Shown piece by piece: positions 46,368 to 57,760 of a stretch of 64,000 nt of DNA. The notes under the pieces were generated by a model. That model was given only the letters and a program-made list of their open reading frames with translations. It had not been told where the DNA came from and made no database searches. Position 1 is the first letter of the stretch. Each line of letters begins with the position of its first letter. The stretch spans positions 616,041 to 680,040 of the forward strand of contig NZ_FQVN01000004.1 in assembly GCF_900129375.1 (NCBI RefSeq), in the 5' to 3' direction. The position numbers were made by a program, and so were the translations under genes. The stretch is from Streptoalloteichus hindustanus. Its GTDB lineage: Bacteria; Actinomycetota; Actinomycetes; Mycobacteriales; Pseudonocardiaceae.

Positions 46368-47786
46368 GTGCTGCATACGGTCGATGTCGGTGAGTTCTCC
46401 CTGGCCAGCTATCGAGGGGTGGCGCCGGAGGAGGTGCTCGACGCGCTCGCCGCGGTGGCGGCCCGACTCCGGGGGCTGCGCGTGCTGCACCTCAACGCCA
46501 CCCCGTACGGCGGCGGGGTGTCCGAGCTGCTGCGCTCGGCGGTGCCCCTCTGCAACGACCTCGACATCCCCACCCGCTGGAAGATCATCGCGGGGAACGA
46601 GGCGTTCTTCACCGTCACCAAGAAGATGCACAACGCGCTGCAGGGTGCGGCGTCGACCCCGACCCCCGCCGAACGCCGGGTGTACGAGGACACCTCGCGG
46701 CGCAACGCCGCGATGCTGGGCGCGGACGCGGACTTCGACGACTTCGACGTCGTGGTCGCGCACGACCCCCAACCGAGCGCGATCAGGTCGTTCGTGGACA
46801 GCTCCCCCGCGCGCTGGGTCTGGCGCTGCCACATCGACACCGCCGAGCCCGACCCGCACACCTGGTCCTACCTCCGCGACTTCGTCCTGCGCCACGACAG
46901 GACGGTCTTCACCTCGGCCGAGTTCGTCCCGCCGGACCTGCCGGCGGAGCGCGTGCGGATCATGCCGCCGGCCATCGACCCGTTGAGCCCGAAGAACATG
47001 CCCCTGGACCGCGCGACGGCGGCCTCGGTGCTGAACTGGATCGGCATCGAAGCGGACCGACCGCTGGTCACCCAGGTGTCGCGGTTCGACCCGTGGAAGG
47101 ACCCGCTCGGGGTCATCCGCGCCTACCGGCTGGCCAGGGCCGAGGTTCCCGGCCTCCAGCTCGCCCTGGTCGGCTCGATGGCGCTGGACGACCCCGAGGC
47201 GTGGGAGATCTACCGCGAGATCACCGCCGTCAGCGACAACGACCCCGACGTCCACGTGTTCACCAACCTCACCGGCGTGGGCAACGTGGAGGTCAACGCC
47301 TTCCAACGGCTCTCCGGCGTCATGGTGCAGAAGTCGCTGCGGGAGGGGTTCGGCCTGGTCGTGTCGGAGTCGCTGTGGAAGGGGACGCCGGTGGTGGCGG
47401 GACGCGCCGGCGGCATCCCCCTGCAGATGGCCGACGGCGCGGGCGGGCTCCTGGTCGACTCGGTCGAGGAGTGCGCCGCCGGCATGGTCGCGCTGCTGGC
47501 CGACCCGGACCGGGCGCGCGCCCTCGGCGCCGCCGGCCAGGAGCGGGTGCGCCGGCACTTCCTGCTCCCCCGGCTCCTGCTGGACGAGCTGACGATGCTG
47601 GACGAGCTGGTCAACGGCGGCCCCGCGGACCAGCGGGTCGACCAGGACCCGTGCTGCGGGATCAGCCTGCCCGCCGGCCTGCCCGCCCTCACCGCCGACG
47701 TCGACGGCCACCACCGCCGCTTCTGCTCACGGCAGTGCCGGGACGCCTCGGTCGGGACCGCCACGTCGCCGCGGAAGGTCGGCTGA
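46368..47786 (+). CDS. treT: trehalose synthase (TreT-like, GT4) with C-terminal cysteine-rich domain
   Basis: 472 residues. Retaining GT-B glycosyltransferase: N-terminal LRVLHLNATPYGGGVSELLR, FDVVVAHDPQPSAI, WRCHIDT, then VTQVSRFDPWKDPLGVIRAY and the nucleotide-sugar motif EGFGLVVSESLWKGTPVVAG. It most resembles TreT, which joins NDP-glucose and glucose to trehalose reversibly. The last 40 residues carry DPCCGIS and FCSRQCRD, a YHS-like metal-binding module not part of the enzyme core. GTG start with AGGAGG. Trehalose as a stress solute fits the island; the acceptor is not proven. Confidence 0.85.
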   Translation: MLHTVDVGEFSLASYRGVAPEEVLDALAAVAARLRGLRVLHLNATPYGGGVSELLRSAVPLCNDLDIPTRWKIIAGNEAFFTVTKKMHNALQGAASTPTPAERRVYEDTSRRNAAMLGADADFDDFDVVVAHDPQPSAIRSFVDSSPARWVWRCHIDTAEPDPHTWSYLRDFVLRHDRTVFTSAEFVPPDLPAERVRIMPPAIDPLSPKNMPLDRATAASVLNWIGIEADRPLVTQVSRFDPWKDPLGVIRAYRLARAEVPGLQLALVGSMALDDPEAWEIYREITAVSDNDPDVHVFTNLTGVGNVEVNAFQRLSGVMVQKSLREGFGLVVSESLWKGTPVVAGRAGGIPLQMADGAGGLLVDSVEECAAGMVALLADPDRARALGAAGQERVRRHFLLPRLLLDELTMLDELVNGGPADQRVDQDPCCGISLPAGLPALTADVDGHHRRFCSRQCRDASVGTATSPRKVG

Positions 47787-47787
47787 C

Positions 47788-48882
47788 GTGGACCCCGCGA
47801 CGACCTCCGGCCCGGCGTCCGGCGCCGAACTGCGCTGGGACCCCGCGCGCCGGGACTGGGTGGTGGTCGCCGCCGACCGCACCCGCCGCCCCCACGACGC
47901 GGGCGGGGCGGGCTGCCCCTTCTGCCCGGGCCCCACCGAGGACACCCCCGCCGAGATCTGGCGGCTGTCGGACGGGCAGGGCTGGCGCGTGCGGGTCGTC
48001 CCGAACCGCTACCCCATCGCGGCACCCGACGCGACGACAACGCCACCGCCGCCGACGACGACGCCGCCGCCGCTGCTGTCGTCGGGGCACGGCGGCTTCC
48101 GCCGACGCGCCGGGCGCGGCCACCACGAGGTGGTGATCGAGTCGCCGCGCCACGACTGGGACCTCGCCACGGCCGGCGACGACGAGGTCCTCGACGTCCT
48201 GCTGACGTGGCGCGAGCGGGCGCGTGCCCTGCGCGCCCGCTCCGCCCAGGTCGTGCTGTTCCGCAACCACGGCGCCGCCTCCGGCACCTCGTTGAGCCAC
48301 CCGCACTCGCAGGTCGTGTCCCTGCCCGTCCTGCCGGCCCACACGCGGCGGCGAATCCACGCCGCCCGCGAGCATCACCGCCGCACCGGCCGCCCGCTCG
48401 GCTCCGACGTCCTGGACCGCGAGCTGGCCGACGGACGGCGAATCCTGCTGGAGACCCCCGACGTCGTCGTCCTGGCGCCCTTCGCCGGCACGTCCAACGC
48501 CGAGCTGTGGCTCCAACCGCGAACTCCCCGGGCCGACGTCACCACCGTCCCGGACAGCGAGCTCGCCGACATCGCGGCGTGCCTGCGCCAGGCGCTCGCG
48601 GCACTGCGCACGGCGTTCGACGACCCGCCCTACAACCTGGTCGTGGACACCGCCCCCCGCGGCTGGGAGGGGGCGGACTACCTGTCCTGGCAGATCCGGA
48701 TCGTGCCCCGACTGACCACCCTCGCGGGCTTCGAGCTGGCCACCGGCGTGCCGGTCCTCACCCTCTCCCCGGAGGAGGCGGTGACCCGACTCCGCGCCGC
48801 GGCACCACCCGCGCCCACGCCTGCGCGCACCGGCCCGCGCGACGCGCTCGCCGCCCCGAGACCCACGGGAGCACCGCGATGA
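47788..48882 (+). CDS. galT: galactose-1-phosphate uridylyltransferase-like (HIT superfamily)
   Basis: 364 residues. Nucleotidyl-transfer motif HPHSQ (SLSHPHSQVVSLP) with the preceding NHG; GCPFCPGPTEDTP supplies zinc-type cysteines; VVPNRYPI and a second half with FAGTSNAELWLQP follow. GalT or a related UDP-sugar/ADP-sugar transferase; next to TreT it may supply or recycle the NDP-sugar. A Pro/Thr stretch near residue 85 is a low-complexity insertion. GTG starts two nt after the treT stop; the stop overlaps the next ATG. Confidence 0.8.
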   Translation: MDPATTSGPASGAELRWDPARRDWVVVAADRTRRPHDAGGAGCPFCPGPTEDTPAEIWRLSDGQGWRVRVVPNRYPIAAPDATTTPPPPTTTPPPLLSSGHGGFRRRAGRGHHEVVIESPRHDWDLATAGDDEVLDVLLTWRERARALRARSAQVVLFRNHGAASGTSLSHPHSQVVSLPVLPAHTRRRIHAAREHHRRTGRPLGSDVLDRELADGRRILLETPDVVVLAPFAGTSNAELWLQPRTPRADVTTVPDSELADIAACLRQALAALRTAFDDPPYNLVVDTAPRGWEGADYLSWQIRIVPRLTTLAGFELATGVPVLTLSPEEAVTRLRAAAPPAPTPARTGPRDALAAPRPTGAPR

Positions 48883-49802
48883 GCCCCGACGGCCCGAAGC
48901 CCGTCGACCGCGTGGTGGTCGGTGTGGGTGGTGTCGACGACAGGCGTGCGCTGGACTGGGCGACCGAGGAGGCAGCGGCCCACCGCGTCCCGCTGGTCGT
49001 GCGCCACTGTGTGCGGGGCACACCCGAGGTGTCCTGCGCGCCGGACGGGGCCGTGCTTCCCGTCGCCACCGCCGAACAGCGGCCCGAACAGCGGCCCTCC
49101 CCCACCGCCGAGGCGATGCTGAAGGCGCTCGTGGGCGAGGTCGAGTCGTCACATCCCGGGTTGACGGTGCGGGGTGAGTTGCTCCGGGGCCAGCCCGGCC
49201 CAGCGCTGAGCGCGGCCGCCCTCCCCGGCGACCTCCTGGTGCTCGCGCCGCACAGCAGACACCGGGTCGCCGCGCGACTTCTCGGCTCCACGTCCAGCTT
49301 TCTGCTGGCGCACGCGCCGTGCGCGGTGGCCGCGCTCGGGCCGGGCGCGGCGGACACGGGGAGGGGGCCGTTCGCCGGGCACGTCGTCGCCGCCGTGGAC
49401 ACCGGTGCGGCCAGCGCCGGCGTCGTCGAGCTGGCCTACGCGGAGGCCGCCGTCCACGACTGCCCTCTCGCCGTGGTGCACGTCCAGCGCGAGCACGGGG
49501 AGGTCGAGGGGGTGACGGTGGACGAGCGGACCCTGGAGGTCGGCGTCGTCCCGTTCCCTGCCGACCACGCCCTGCTCCAGGCGGCCGTCGAACCGGGCCG
49601 GCACCGGTACCCGGAGGTGCCCGTCCGCCGGGCCGCGTTCCGGGGTCCGCTGCCCGAGGTGCTGCGGCAGGCCGCCCTCGGCGCCCGGCTGCTGGTGCTC
49701 GGCCGCCCACGCCACCCCTCGTGGCCGCTGCACCTGGTCGACCTGCTCCTCGCGCGCCCGGGATGCCCGGTCGTGGTGGCTCCGCCGCCCGCGACGACCT
49801 GA
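48879..49802 (+). CDS. tandem universal stress protein
   Basis: 307 residues, closest inside the window to the stress protein at 45.4 kb (same GRPRHP-WPLHLVDLLL-type degenerate second loop). First domain RVVVGVGGVDDRRALDWATE with APHSRHRVAARLLGSTSSFL. ATGA overlap with galT implies coupled translation. Followed by an 18-bp hairpin. Confidence 0.88.
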   Translation: MSPDGPKPVDRVVVGVGGVDDRRALDWATEEAAAHRVPLVVRHCVRGTPEVSCAPDGAVLPVATAEQRPEQRPSPTAEAMLKALVGEVESSHPGLTVRGELLRGQPGPALSAAALPGDLLVLAPHSRHRVAARLLGSTSSFLLAHAPCAVAALGPGAADTGRGPFAGHVVAAVDTGAASAGVVELAYAEAAVHDCPLAVVHVQREHGEVEGVTVDERTLEVGVVPFPADHALLQAAVEPGRHRYPEVPVRRAAFRGPLPEVLRQAALGARLLVLGRPRHPSWPLHLVDLLLARPGCPVVVAPPPATT

Positions 49803-49822
49803 GCGCTCGACCGGGCGATCCT

Positions 49823-49868
49823 CGGCTGCGGGGGACGACAGTCCTGGACCTGTCGTCCCCCGCAGCCG
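49823..49868. terminator. 18-bp perfect hairpin between convergent genes
   Basis: CGGCTGCGGGGGACGACA and its exact complement around a 10-nt loop. It lies 21 nt after the stress-protein stop and 26 nt after the convergent phosphoketolase stop, so it should end both transcripts. Confidence 0.9.
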
Positions 49869-49893
49869 TGCCGAGAGGAGTCGGAGGAGTCGA

Positions 49894-52332
49894 TCACGCC
49901 GATGGCTCGGCGGGGACACCGGCGGCGTGCGGCCACCGCCAGTCGCGGATGTCGGACGGGTCCTCCCCGTGCTCACGCGTGTACGCCCGGCAGCGCAGGC
50001 GCTCGTCGAGCATCCGCTGGCGCAGGTGCGCCGCACGCCCGGGCAGCCCGGGCACCCGGTCGATCGCGTCGACCACCAGCCGGAACCGGTCGAGGTCGTT
50101 GAGCATGACCATGTCGAACGGCGTGGTGGTGGTGCCCTCCTCCTTGTACCCGCGCACGTGCAGGTTCGGGTGGCCGTGCCGGCGGTAGGCCAGCCGGTGG
50201 ATCAGCCACGGGTAGCCGTGGAACGCGAAGATGACGGGCCGGTCCACGGTGAACAGGGCGTCGAACTCGGCGTCGGTCATGCCGTGCGGGTGCTCGGTGG
50301 GTGGTTGCAGCCGCATCAGGTCGACCACGTTGACCACCCGCACCGCCAGTTCGGGCAGCTCCTCCCGCAGGATCGCCGCCGCGGCCAGCACCTCCAGGGT
50401 GGGCACGTCGCCGGCGCAGGCCAAAACGACGTCGGGCTCCCGGCCCTGGTCGCCGCTGGCCCACTCCAGGATTCCGGCGCCCCTGGTGCAGTGCCGGATC
50501 GCCTGGGGCATCGGGAACAGGTTGAGCGTGGGTTGCTTGCCGGCCACGACGACGTTGACGTAGTCCCGCGACCGCAGGCAGTGGTCCACTGTGGACAGCA
50601 GGGTGTTCGCGTCCGGCGGCAGGTACACCCGGACGACCTCGGCCTTCTTGTTCACGACGTGGTCGAGGAAACCGGGGTCCTGGTGGGAGAAGCCGTTGTG
50701 GTCCTGCCGCCACACGTGCGAGGTCAGCAGGTAGTTGAGGGAGGCGATCGGGCGGCGCCACGGGAGCTGGCGCGCCACCTTCAGCCACTTGGCGTGCTGG
50801 TTGAACATCGCGTCGATGATGTGGATGAACGCCTCGTAGCAGTTGAACAGGCCGTGCCGGCCGGTCAACAGGTAGCCCTCCAGCCATCCCTGGCACAGGT
50901 GCTCCGACAGCACCTCCACCACCCGGCCGTCCGGGGACAGGTGCTCGTCGGTGGGCAGCACCGCGGCGGTCCACGCCCGGTCGGTCACCTCGAAGACCGC
51001 GTCGAGCCGGTTGGAGGCCGTCTCGTCCGGGCCGAACAGCCGGAAGTTGTCCTGGTTGGCCCGCATCACCTCGCGCAGCCAGCCGCCCAGCACCCGGGTC
51101 GGCTCGCTCCGGCCCACCGCCGGCTCGGGCACGTCGACGGCGAAGTCGCGGAAGTCGGGCAGCCGCAGGTCGCGCAGGAGGAGACCGCCGTTGGCGTGGG
51201 GAGAGGCGCTCATCCGGGCGGTCCCCCGCGGCGCCAGGGCGGTCACGAGCTCGCGCGGCCGGCCGGTCGCGTCGAACAGCTCCTCGGGCCGGTAGCCGCG
51301 CATCCAGGACTCCAGCATCGCCAGGTGCTCCGGGTCCTCCCGCACCTGGTGCAGCGGCACCTGGTGCGCCCGCCAGGTGCCCTCGACCGGGACGCCGTCC
51401 ACCACGTGCGGCCCGGTCCAGCCCTTGGGCGTGCGCAGCACGACCACCGGCCAGCGCGGGCGCCGCCGGGCGCCGTCCTCGCGGGCGGCGCGCTGGATCT
51501 CGCCGATCCGGTCGAAGGCGGTGTCCATGACCTCGGCCATCCGCCGGTGCACCACGGCCGGGTCGTCGCCGGAGACGAACAGCGGGTCGTGGCCGTAGCC
51601 GCGCAGCAGGTCGACCAGCTCGGACTCGGGGACGCGGGCCAACACGGCCGGGTTGGCGATCTTGTACCCGTTGAGGTGCAGGATCGGCAGCACGGCGCCG
51701 TCCCTGACCGGGTCGAGCACCTTGTTGGCGTGCCAGCTCGCCGCCAGCGGCCCGGTCTCGGCCTCGCCGTCCCCGATGACGCAGGCCACCACGAGGTCGG
51801 GGTTGTCGAAGGCGGCGCCGTAGGCGTGGGTCAGCGCGTACCCCAGCTCGCCGCCCTCGTGGATCGAGCCGGGCGTCTCGGGGGCGACGTGGCTGGGCAC
51901 CCCTCCGGGGAAGGAGAACTGGCGGAACAGCGTCCGCATGCCGTCGAGGTCCTGCCCCACCGCCGGGTACACCTCGCCGTAGGTGCCGTCCAGCCAGGCG
52001 GTGGCCAGCGCGGCCGGCCCGCCGTGGCCCGGCCCGAGGACGTAGAGCACCTCGGCGCCCCTGGCATTGATCACCCGGTTGAGATGGGCGAGCACGAGGT
52101 TGAGACCGGGAGTGGTCCCCCAGTGGCCGAGCAGGCGCGGCTTGACGTGCTCGACGCGCAACGGCTCGGTGAGCAGCGGGTTGTCCATGAGGTAGATCTG
52201 ACCGACCGAGAGGTAGTTCGCCGCCCGCCAGTAGGCGTCCACCTGCCGCAACTCGTCCTCACGGGCAACGGGGGCCGCCCCGGCCGAGGGGGTGGTGTGG
52301 GCGGTCCTGTCGGTGTTCGTCGTGGTCTCCAT
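49894..52332 (-). CDS. xfp: phosphoketolase (xylulose-5-P / fructose-6-P)
   Basis: 812 residues, usual length. Thiamine-diphosphate enzyme: [65 protein letters not shown] and [14 protein letters not shown]. It splits xylulose 5-phosphate to glyceraldehyde 3-phosphate plus acetyl phosphate, allowing ATP formation without oxygen via an acetate kinase not in the window. ATG overlaps the stop of the CBS-BON gene (TGATG), so the two are translationally linked. Confidence 0.95.
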   Translation of the reverse strand: METTTNTDRTAHTTPSAGAAPVAREDELRQVDAYWRAANYLSVGQIYLMDNPLLTEPLRVEHVKPRLLGHWGTTPGLNLVLAHLNRVINARGAEVLYVLGPGHGGPAALATAWLDGTYGEVYPAVGQDLDGMRTLFRQFSFPGGVPSHVAPETPGSIHEGGELGYALTHAYGAAFDNPDLVVACVIGDGEAETGPLAASWHANKVLDPVRDGAVLPILHLNGYKIANPAVLARVPESELVDLLRGYGHDPLFVSGDDPAVVHRRMAEVMDTAFDRIGEIQRAAREDGARRRPRWPVVVLRTPKGWTGPHVVDGVPVEGTWRAHQVPLHQVREDPEHLAMLESWMRGYRPEELFDATGRPRELVTALAPRGTARMSASPHANGGLLLRDLRLPDFRDFAVDVPEPAVGRSEPTRVLGGWLREVMRANQDNFRLFGPDETASNRLDAVFEVTDRAWTAAVLPTDEHLSPDGRVVEVLSEHLCQGWLEGYLLTGRHGLFNCYEAFIHIIDAMFNQHAKWLKVARQLPWRRPIASLNYLLTSHVWRQDHNGFSHQDPGFLDHVVNKKAEVVRVYLPPDANTLLSTVDHCLRSRDYVNVVVAGKQPTLNLFPMPQAIRHCTRGAGILEWASGDQGREPDVVLACAGDVPTLEVLAAAAILREELPELAVRVVNVVDLMRLQPPTEHPHGMTDAEFDALFTVDRPVIFAFHGYPWLIHRLAYRRHGHPNLHVRGYKEEGTTTTPFDMVMLNDLDRFRLVVDAIDRVPGLPGRAAHLRQRMLDERLRCRAYTREHGEDPSDIRDWRWPHAAGVPAEPSA

Positions 52333-52952
52333 CAGCTCCGTCCCTCCGCGAGCTGCCGCGCCGGCGTCCGCACGTCCTGCGCCCCGGGGACGGCCAGCGC
52401 CAGCGTCCGGGCCACCCGCTGGTCGGAGGGGTCGTCGAACTCGTCCTCGATGGTGACCACACCGTGCTCGACCCGCACGGTCCACCGGTCGAAACCACCG
52501 TAAATCTCCAGCCTGTGGCGCACGTCAGCGGCGATCGCGGCGTCGTCCCTGGCCAGGACCCGCACCAGGTCCCGGCGGGTGACAATGCCCACGAGGCGCG
52601 GGCCCCCGACGACGGGAACGCTGCGGATGCCCTCGCTCAGCATCATCGACGCGACGTCGGCGAGGTCGGCCCCCGCGGGCACGGCCGAGACCGGGGTGGT
52701 CATGACCTCGCCGACCGTGGGCGGGGCCGGCGAGCTCGGCGACGTGTCGCGGTACAGGCGGGTCCGGGGGTCGGGCGGGATCCGGTCGCGGACCACGTCG
52801 GCCTCGCTGACGATGCCGACGAGGCGCTCGTCGTCGTCCACGACGGGCAGCGCGGTGAGGCCGTGTGCGGCGAGCAGCGCGGCCGCGGCCTTGACGGGTG
52901 TCGCCGGGCTCACGGTGATGACTGGACTGGTCATGACGTCCTTGGCGCGCAT
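52332..52952 (-). CDS. CBS domain pair with C-terminal BON domain
   Basis: 206 residues, same plan as the 17.3-kb protein: [14 protein letters not shown] and [14 protein letters not shown] (CBS1), [12 protein letters not shown] and [16 protein letters not shown] (CBS2), [17 protein letters not shown] to [12 protein letters not shown] (BON). AGGAGA precedes the ATG. Cotranscription with phosphoketolase suggests nucleotide-responsive control, which is inference. I see no good DosR box upstream; only a weak GGGGCCACGGACAG at 53007-53020. Confidence 0.92.
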   Translation of the reverse strand: MRAKDVMTSPVITVSPATPVKAAAALLAAHGLTALPVVDDDERLVGIVSEADVVRDRIPPDPRTRLYRDTSPSSPAPPTVGEVMTTPVSAVPAGADLADVASMMLSEGIRSVPVVGGPRLVGIVTRRDLVRVLARDDAAIAADVRHRLEIYGGFDRWTVRVEHGVVTIEDEFDDPSDQRVARTLALAVPGAQDVRTPARQLAEGRS

Positions 52953-53124
52953 CCTGTTCTCCTGGTTGTCGGTGGTCCTGTCAGCGCGTGCCCGCTGTCG
53001 GCCGTGCTGTCCGTGGCCCCGGCACTGCCCGGCGTGACAGGCGGTGATGTGGGAGCGGTGGTCTAGGAGGTGGGGAGGGGCGGGAGCGGCAGGGGTGGTT
53101 CACGCTCCCGCCCCGGTGTCCGGC

Positions 53125-53555
53125 TCAGCCGACCGTGCTGTACCGCACCAGCGGGTCGGCGACCGGACGTCTCGGCACCTCGACATCCCGGTTCGGAGCA
53201 CAGGGCCTCGTGGCCCCAGGTCGCCAACACCCGCAACCGAGCCCGCTGCCTCCGGACCGTCCACCACGTGCGGCCAGGACCGCTCCGCCCGCGCGGTCCG
53301 CACCAACGCCTGGCGGTGGCCAGGAGTTACGGGCTGTTCGAGAAACGGGAGCCGGTGGGTCGGCCACAGCTCCCGGTCCTCCCGATCGGTCGCCGGCAGC
53401 GGGCGCGTCCGGCCAGCGGGCGGCGCGGAGCCCTCAGCCCTGACCCGGGACCGCCGGGGTGGGGCGCTGTGGATGGCGGAGGCCGCCCCGACGGCCGCGA
53501 ACGCCGCCTCGACCCGGCCGGGCCGCAGCCCCTGCACCTCGGGAACCGCCCTCAT
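53125..53555 (-). pseudogene. remnant of an Acg-type nitroreductase
   Basis: Starts MRAVPEVQGLRPGRVEAAFA, matching the beginning of the 16.5-kb nitroreductase, and has REDREL, but then jumps directly to THRLPFLEQPVTPGHRQALV, losing about 90 residues, including the RLSCGAAL block. The normal NTQPW motif is corrupted (SAIHSAPPRRS). A further deletion and frameshift lead to the family ending VPRRPVADPLVRYSTVG. It cannot form the FMN fold. It sits just upstream of an intact CBS-BON gene. Confidence 0.82.
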
Positions 53556-53645
53556 GGCGAACCTCACTCCTGCTTGACGAGCAGGCCGGATGGGGTGCCG
53601 AACGTTGTACGATCCAGCGTCGCCCCTGGTCCGGGGCCCGGCCCA

Positions 53646-53688
53646 CGGGCGAAAGTCCCCATCCGGCCGGGCACTGCCGCTCCACCGT
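53646..53688 (+). promoter_or_regulatory. devS: predicted DosR-type promoter for the sensor kinase
   Basis: Box CGGGCGAAAGTCCC (53646-53659), 23 nt, then CACCGT (53683-53688). The kinase ATG is 70 nt downstream with GGAGGGAG. Implies autoregulation of the two-component system. Confidence 0.6.
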
Positions 53689-53709
53689 GTCGGCCGTTGC
53701 CTCCGATGA

Positions 53710-55482
<1,773 letters not shown>

Positions 55483-55493
55483 CGGCGACGGGT

Positions 55494-56147
55494 TCACCGC
55501 CGTCGGCCTGAGCTTTCCCGACGCATCTCGGTGGCCAGCACCGCGACCTGCGTCCGGCGCTGCATCCCCAGCTTCGCCAACAGGTGCGACACGTAGTTCT
55601 TCACCGTCTTCTCCGCCAGGAACATCCGCTCCGCGATCTGCCGGTTCGTCAGCCCCTCACCGATCAGATCCAGGACCGTCCGCTCCTGCTCGGTCAGCTC
55701 CCGCAACGGGTCCGCGCGCTCCTGGTCGCGACGCAGCCGGGCCAGCAACGCCGAGGTCGTCCGGGTGTCCAGCAGGGACTGCCCGGCCCCGACGGTGCGG
55801 ATCGCCGCCACCAGGTCGCCGCCCAACACCTGCTTGAGCACGAAACCCGACGCGCCAGCCATGATCGCGTCCAGCAGAGCTTCGTCGTCGGCGAACGACG
55901 TCAACATCAGACACCGCAGCTCCGGAAGCTGCGACCGCAGCTCCCGGCACAACTCCACCCCGTTGCCGTCCGGCAGCCGCACGTCGAGCACGGCCACATC
56001 CGGCCGCGTCGCCGGCACCCGGGCCAACGCCTCCGCCACCGAAGCGGCTTCTCCGGCCACGGCGAGACCCGCATCCGAATCGAGGAGATCGGCGATCCCG
56101 CGCCGCACGATCTCGTGGTCGTCGACCAGGAACACTCGGATGCCCAT
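55494..56147 (-). CDS. devR: DosR/DevR-like response regulator
   Basis: 217 residues. Receiver with D9, D10, phospho-acceptor D55 in [13 protein letters not shown], and [11 protein letters not shown]-terminal LuxR-type [23 protein letters not shown], then [20 protein letters not shown]. The recognition helix EKTVKNYV is the same as I recall for mycobacterial DosR, matching the DosR-like boxes in this window. It is convergent with devS (11 nt apart), unlike the co-directional mycobacterial devR-devS. A box with ideal spacing lies at its own promoter, suggesting positive autoregulation. Confidence 0.95.
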   Translation of the reverse strand: MGIRVFLVDDHEIVRRGIADLLDSDAGLAVAGEAASVAEALARVPATRPDVAVLDVRLPDGNGVELCRELRSQLPELRCLMLTSFADDEALLDAIMAGASGFVLKQVLGGDLVAAIRTVGAGQSLLDTRTTSALLARLRRDQERADPLRELTEQERTVLDLIGEGLTNRQIAERMFLAEKTVKNYVSHLLAKLGMQRRTQVAVLATEMRRESSGRRR

Positions 56148-56171
56148 CCGCCACCACCCTTCTCCTGTCAG

Positions 56172-56214
56172 AACCTACGCGTTCGCACTCCTGCTGACCC
56201 GGGCCGAAAGTCCC
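56172..56214 (-). promoter_or_regulatory. predicted DosR-type promoter for devR, shared with a divergent stress gene
   Basis: Perfect box GGGACTTTCGGCCC (56201-56214), 23 nt, then a consensus -10 TAGGTT (56172-56177), 25 nt before the devR ATG. On the other side a weaker half-spaced dyad GGGACAGGGTCC (56231-56242) may assist the divergent USP-CBS gene, for which no clear -10 was found. Confidence 0.7.
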
Positions 56215-56332
56215 TGTCGGGGCCTCCGGCGGGACAGGGTCCTCCCTCCTGGGTGGCCGGGTCGTCATGCCCTGCCGCGGGCGGCGCTCCGGGGCGATGC
56301 TGGTTGCCCAGGAGAGCCGGAGGCGGTAGGTC

Positions 56333-57652
56333 ATGAACAGGTCAGAGCTGGTCGTTGTCGGTGTCGACGGGTCCCCGCCCAGTGTTGCCGCGCTGACGTG
56401 GGCGGCGCGGGAGGCCGAGTCGCTGGACGCCCCGCTCCGCGCGGTCCTCGTCCACCCCGAGGACGGGCGGGAGGCGACGCGGCAGGGCGCCGAGCGGCTG
56501 TCCCGCGCCACCGCCGCCCTCCCGCCCGAGGTGCTCACGGCCCGGGTCAGCCACGTCGTGCTGGCCGGGCGCCCGGCGGTGGAGCTGGTCGAGCAGGCCC
56601 GCTCGGCCCGCCTGCTCGTCCTGGGCGGCCACCCCCAGCGGCGGTGGACCACGTCGGTCACCGCCCACTGCCTGCGCGAGGCGGCCTGCCCCGTCGCGGT
56701 AGTGCCACCCCAGCCCGAACCCGCCACCGCCACCACCTCCGCCGTCGAGTCCCCTGCCGCGCCCTCGACGCCACCGGTCCAGGACACCGCCGTGTCGGCG
56801 GTCATGAGCCGGTTCGTGCTCGCCGTGCGGCCCGACACGCCCCTGCCCGACGCGCTGCGTCTCATGGCGTCGTGCGCGGTCCGGCACCTGCCGGTCGTCG
56901 ACGAGGGCGTGTGCACCGGCCTGCTGTCCGAGGCGGACGCGCTGTGGCGGCTCACCGCGGACCGCTCGCTCTCCGGCCCCACCGCCACGGCCGCGCAGGT
57001 GGCCCAGCGCCCACTCCCCCACGTCCCCGCGAACTCCACGCTGGGCCAGGCCGCGAGCCAGATGCGCGACACCGACGGCGACGGCCTGCTCGTCACCGAC
57101 GGCGACCAGGTCGTGGGCATCCTGACCACCGCCGACGTGCTGGCCCTGCTCGCCCACCCGCCGGCGGGGTCCGCCGAACCCGGCCCGAGCACGCGCCGGC
57201 GGAACGCCACGCGGCGCAGGACGCTGGTCGTGGGGGTCGACGACTCCCCCTGCGGCCTCGCCGCCCTGCGCTGGACGTTGCACCACGCGGAGCGGACCGG
57301 CGCGCAGGTCCGCGTGGTCTCGGTCTGCCCGGTCTCGCCCGTGCTCCCCTCGTCCGTCCCCCTGCCCGTGACCAGCACCGACAACGCGCTGGACGAGCGA
57401 CACCACACCGTGCTCGCCTCCGCCGTCGAGCAGGCGGGAGATGTGGCCCGACGGGTTTCCCCCGACCAGGTCGTGGCCCACGGCGAGCCCGGCCCGGTGC
57501 TGTGCGCGCTCGCCGAGGACGCCGCGATGCTGGTGGTGGGCAGCCACGGCCACGGGCGCGTGATGTCGGCTCTGCTGGGCTCCACCAGCGACTACAGCGT
57601 GCGGCACGCCCACTGCCCCGTCGTCGTGGTCCCACCCTCCGCGTCCGTCTAG
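56333..57652 (+). CDS. USP-CBS-CBS-USP fusion protein
   Basis: 439 residues. N-terminal USP (LVVVGVDGSPPSVAALTWAA, degenerate ATP loop GGHPQRRWTTS), a Pro/Ala-rich linker, a CBS pair (VSAVMSRFVLAVRPDTPLPD, RHLPVVDEGVCTGLLSEADA, GDGLLVTDGDQVVGILTTAD) and a C-terminal USP (TLVVGVDDSPCGLAALRWTL with intact loop GSHGHGRVMSALLGSTSDYS). The CBS pair is inserted between the two USP halves, a different order from the 17.5-kb fusion. Both point to adenine-nucleotide sensing. It diverges from devR. Confidence 0.9.
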   Translation: MNRSELVVVGVDGSPPSVAALTWAAREAESLDAPLRAVLVHPEDGREATRQGAERLSRATAALPPEVLTARVSHVVLAGRPAVELVEQARSARLLVLGGHPQRRWTTSVTAHCLREAACPVAVVPPQPEPATATTSAVESPAAPSTPPVQDTAVSAVMSRFVLAVRPDTPLPDALRLMASCAVRHLPVVDEGVCTGLLSEADALWRLTADRSLSGPTATAAQVAQRPLPHVPANSTLGQAASQMRDTDGDGLLVTDGDQVVGILTTADVLALLAHPPAGSAEPGPSTRRRNATRRRTLVVGVDDSPCGLAALRWTLHHAERTGAQVRVVSVCPVSPVLPSSVPLPVTSTDNALDERHHTVLASAVEQAGDVARRVSPDQVVAHGEPGPVLCALAEDAAMLVVGSHGHGRVMSALLGSTSDYSVRHAHCPVVVVPPSASV

Positions 57653-57680
57653 GTGACGCCCCGGAGCTACGAGCGATTCC

Positions 57681-57724
57681 ACGCCCTCACCCCGGTCGAA
57701 GGGACTCGACCGGGGTGAGGGCGT
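57681..57724. terminator. 19-bp perfect hairpin between convergent genes
   Basis: ACGCCCTCACCCCGGTCGA pairs fully with 57706-57724 around a 6-nt loop and is followed by TTTC. It lies 28 nt after the USP-CBS stop and 37 nt after the convergent PEP-domain gene; likely bidirectional. Confidence 0.9.
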
Positions 57725-57760
57725 TTCGCCTGTCGATCAGGGGTCGGACCCTGGACGGGT

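Noticed and set aside
53007..53020. DosR-like box upstream of the CBS-BON/phosphoketolase pair
   Set aside because: GGGGCCACGGACAG has one poor half and TGACAG at the -10 position; too weak to call.
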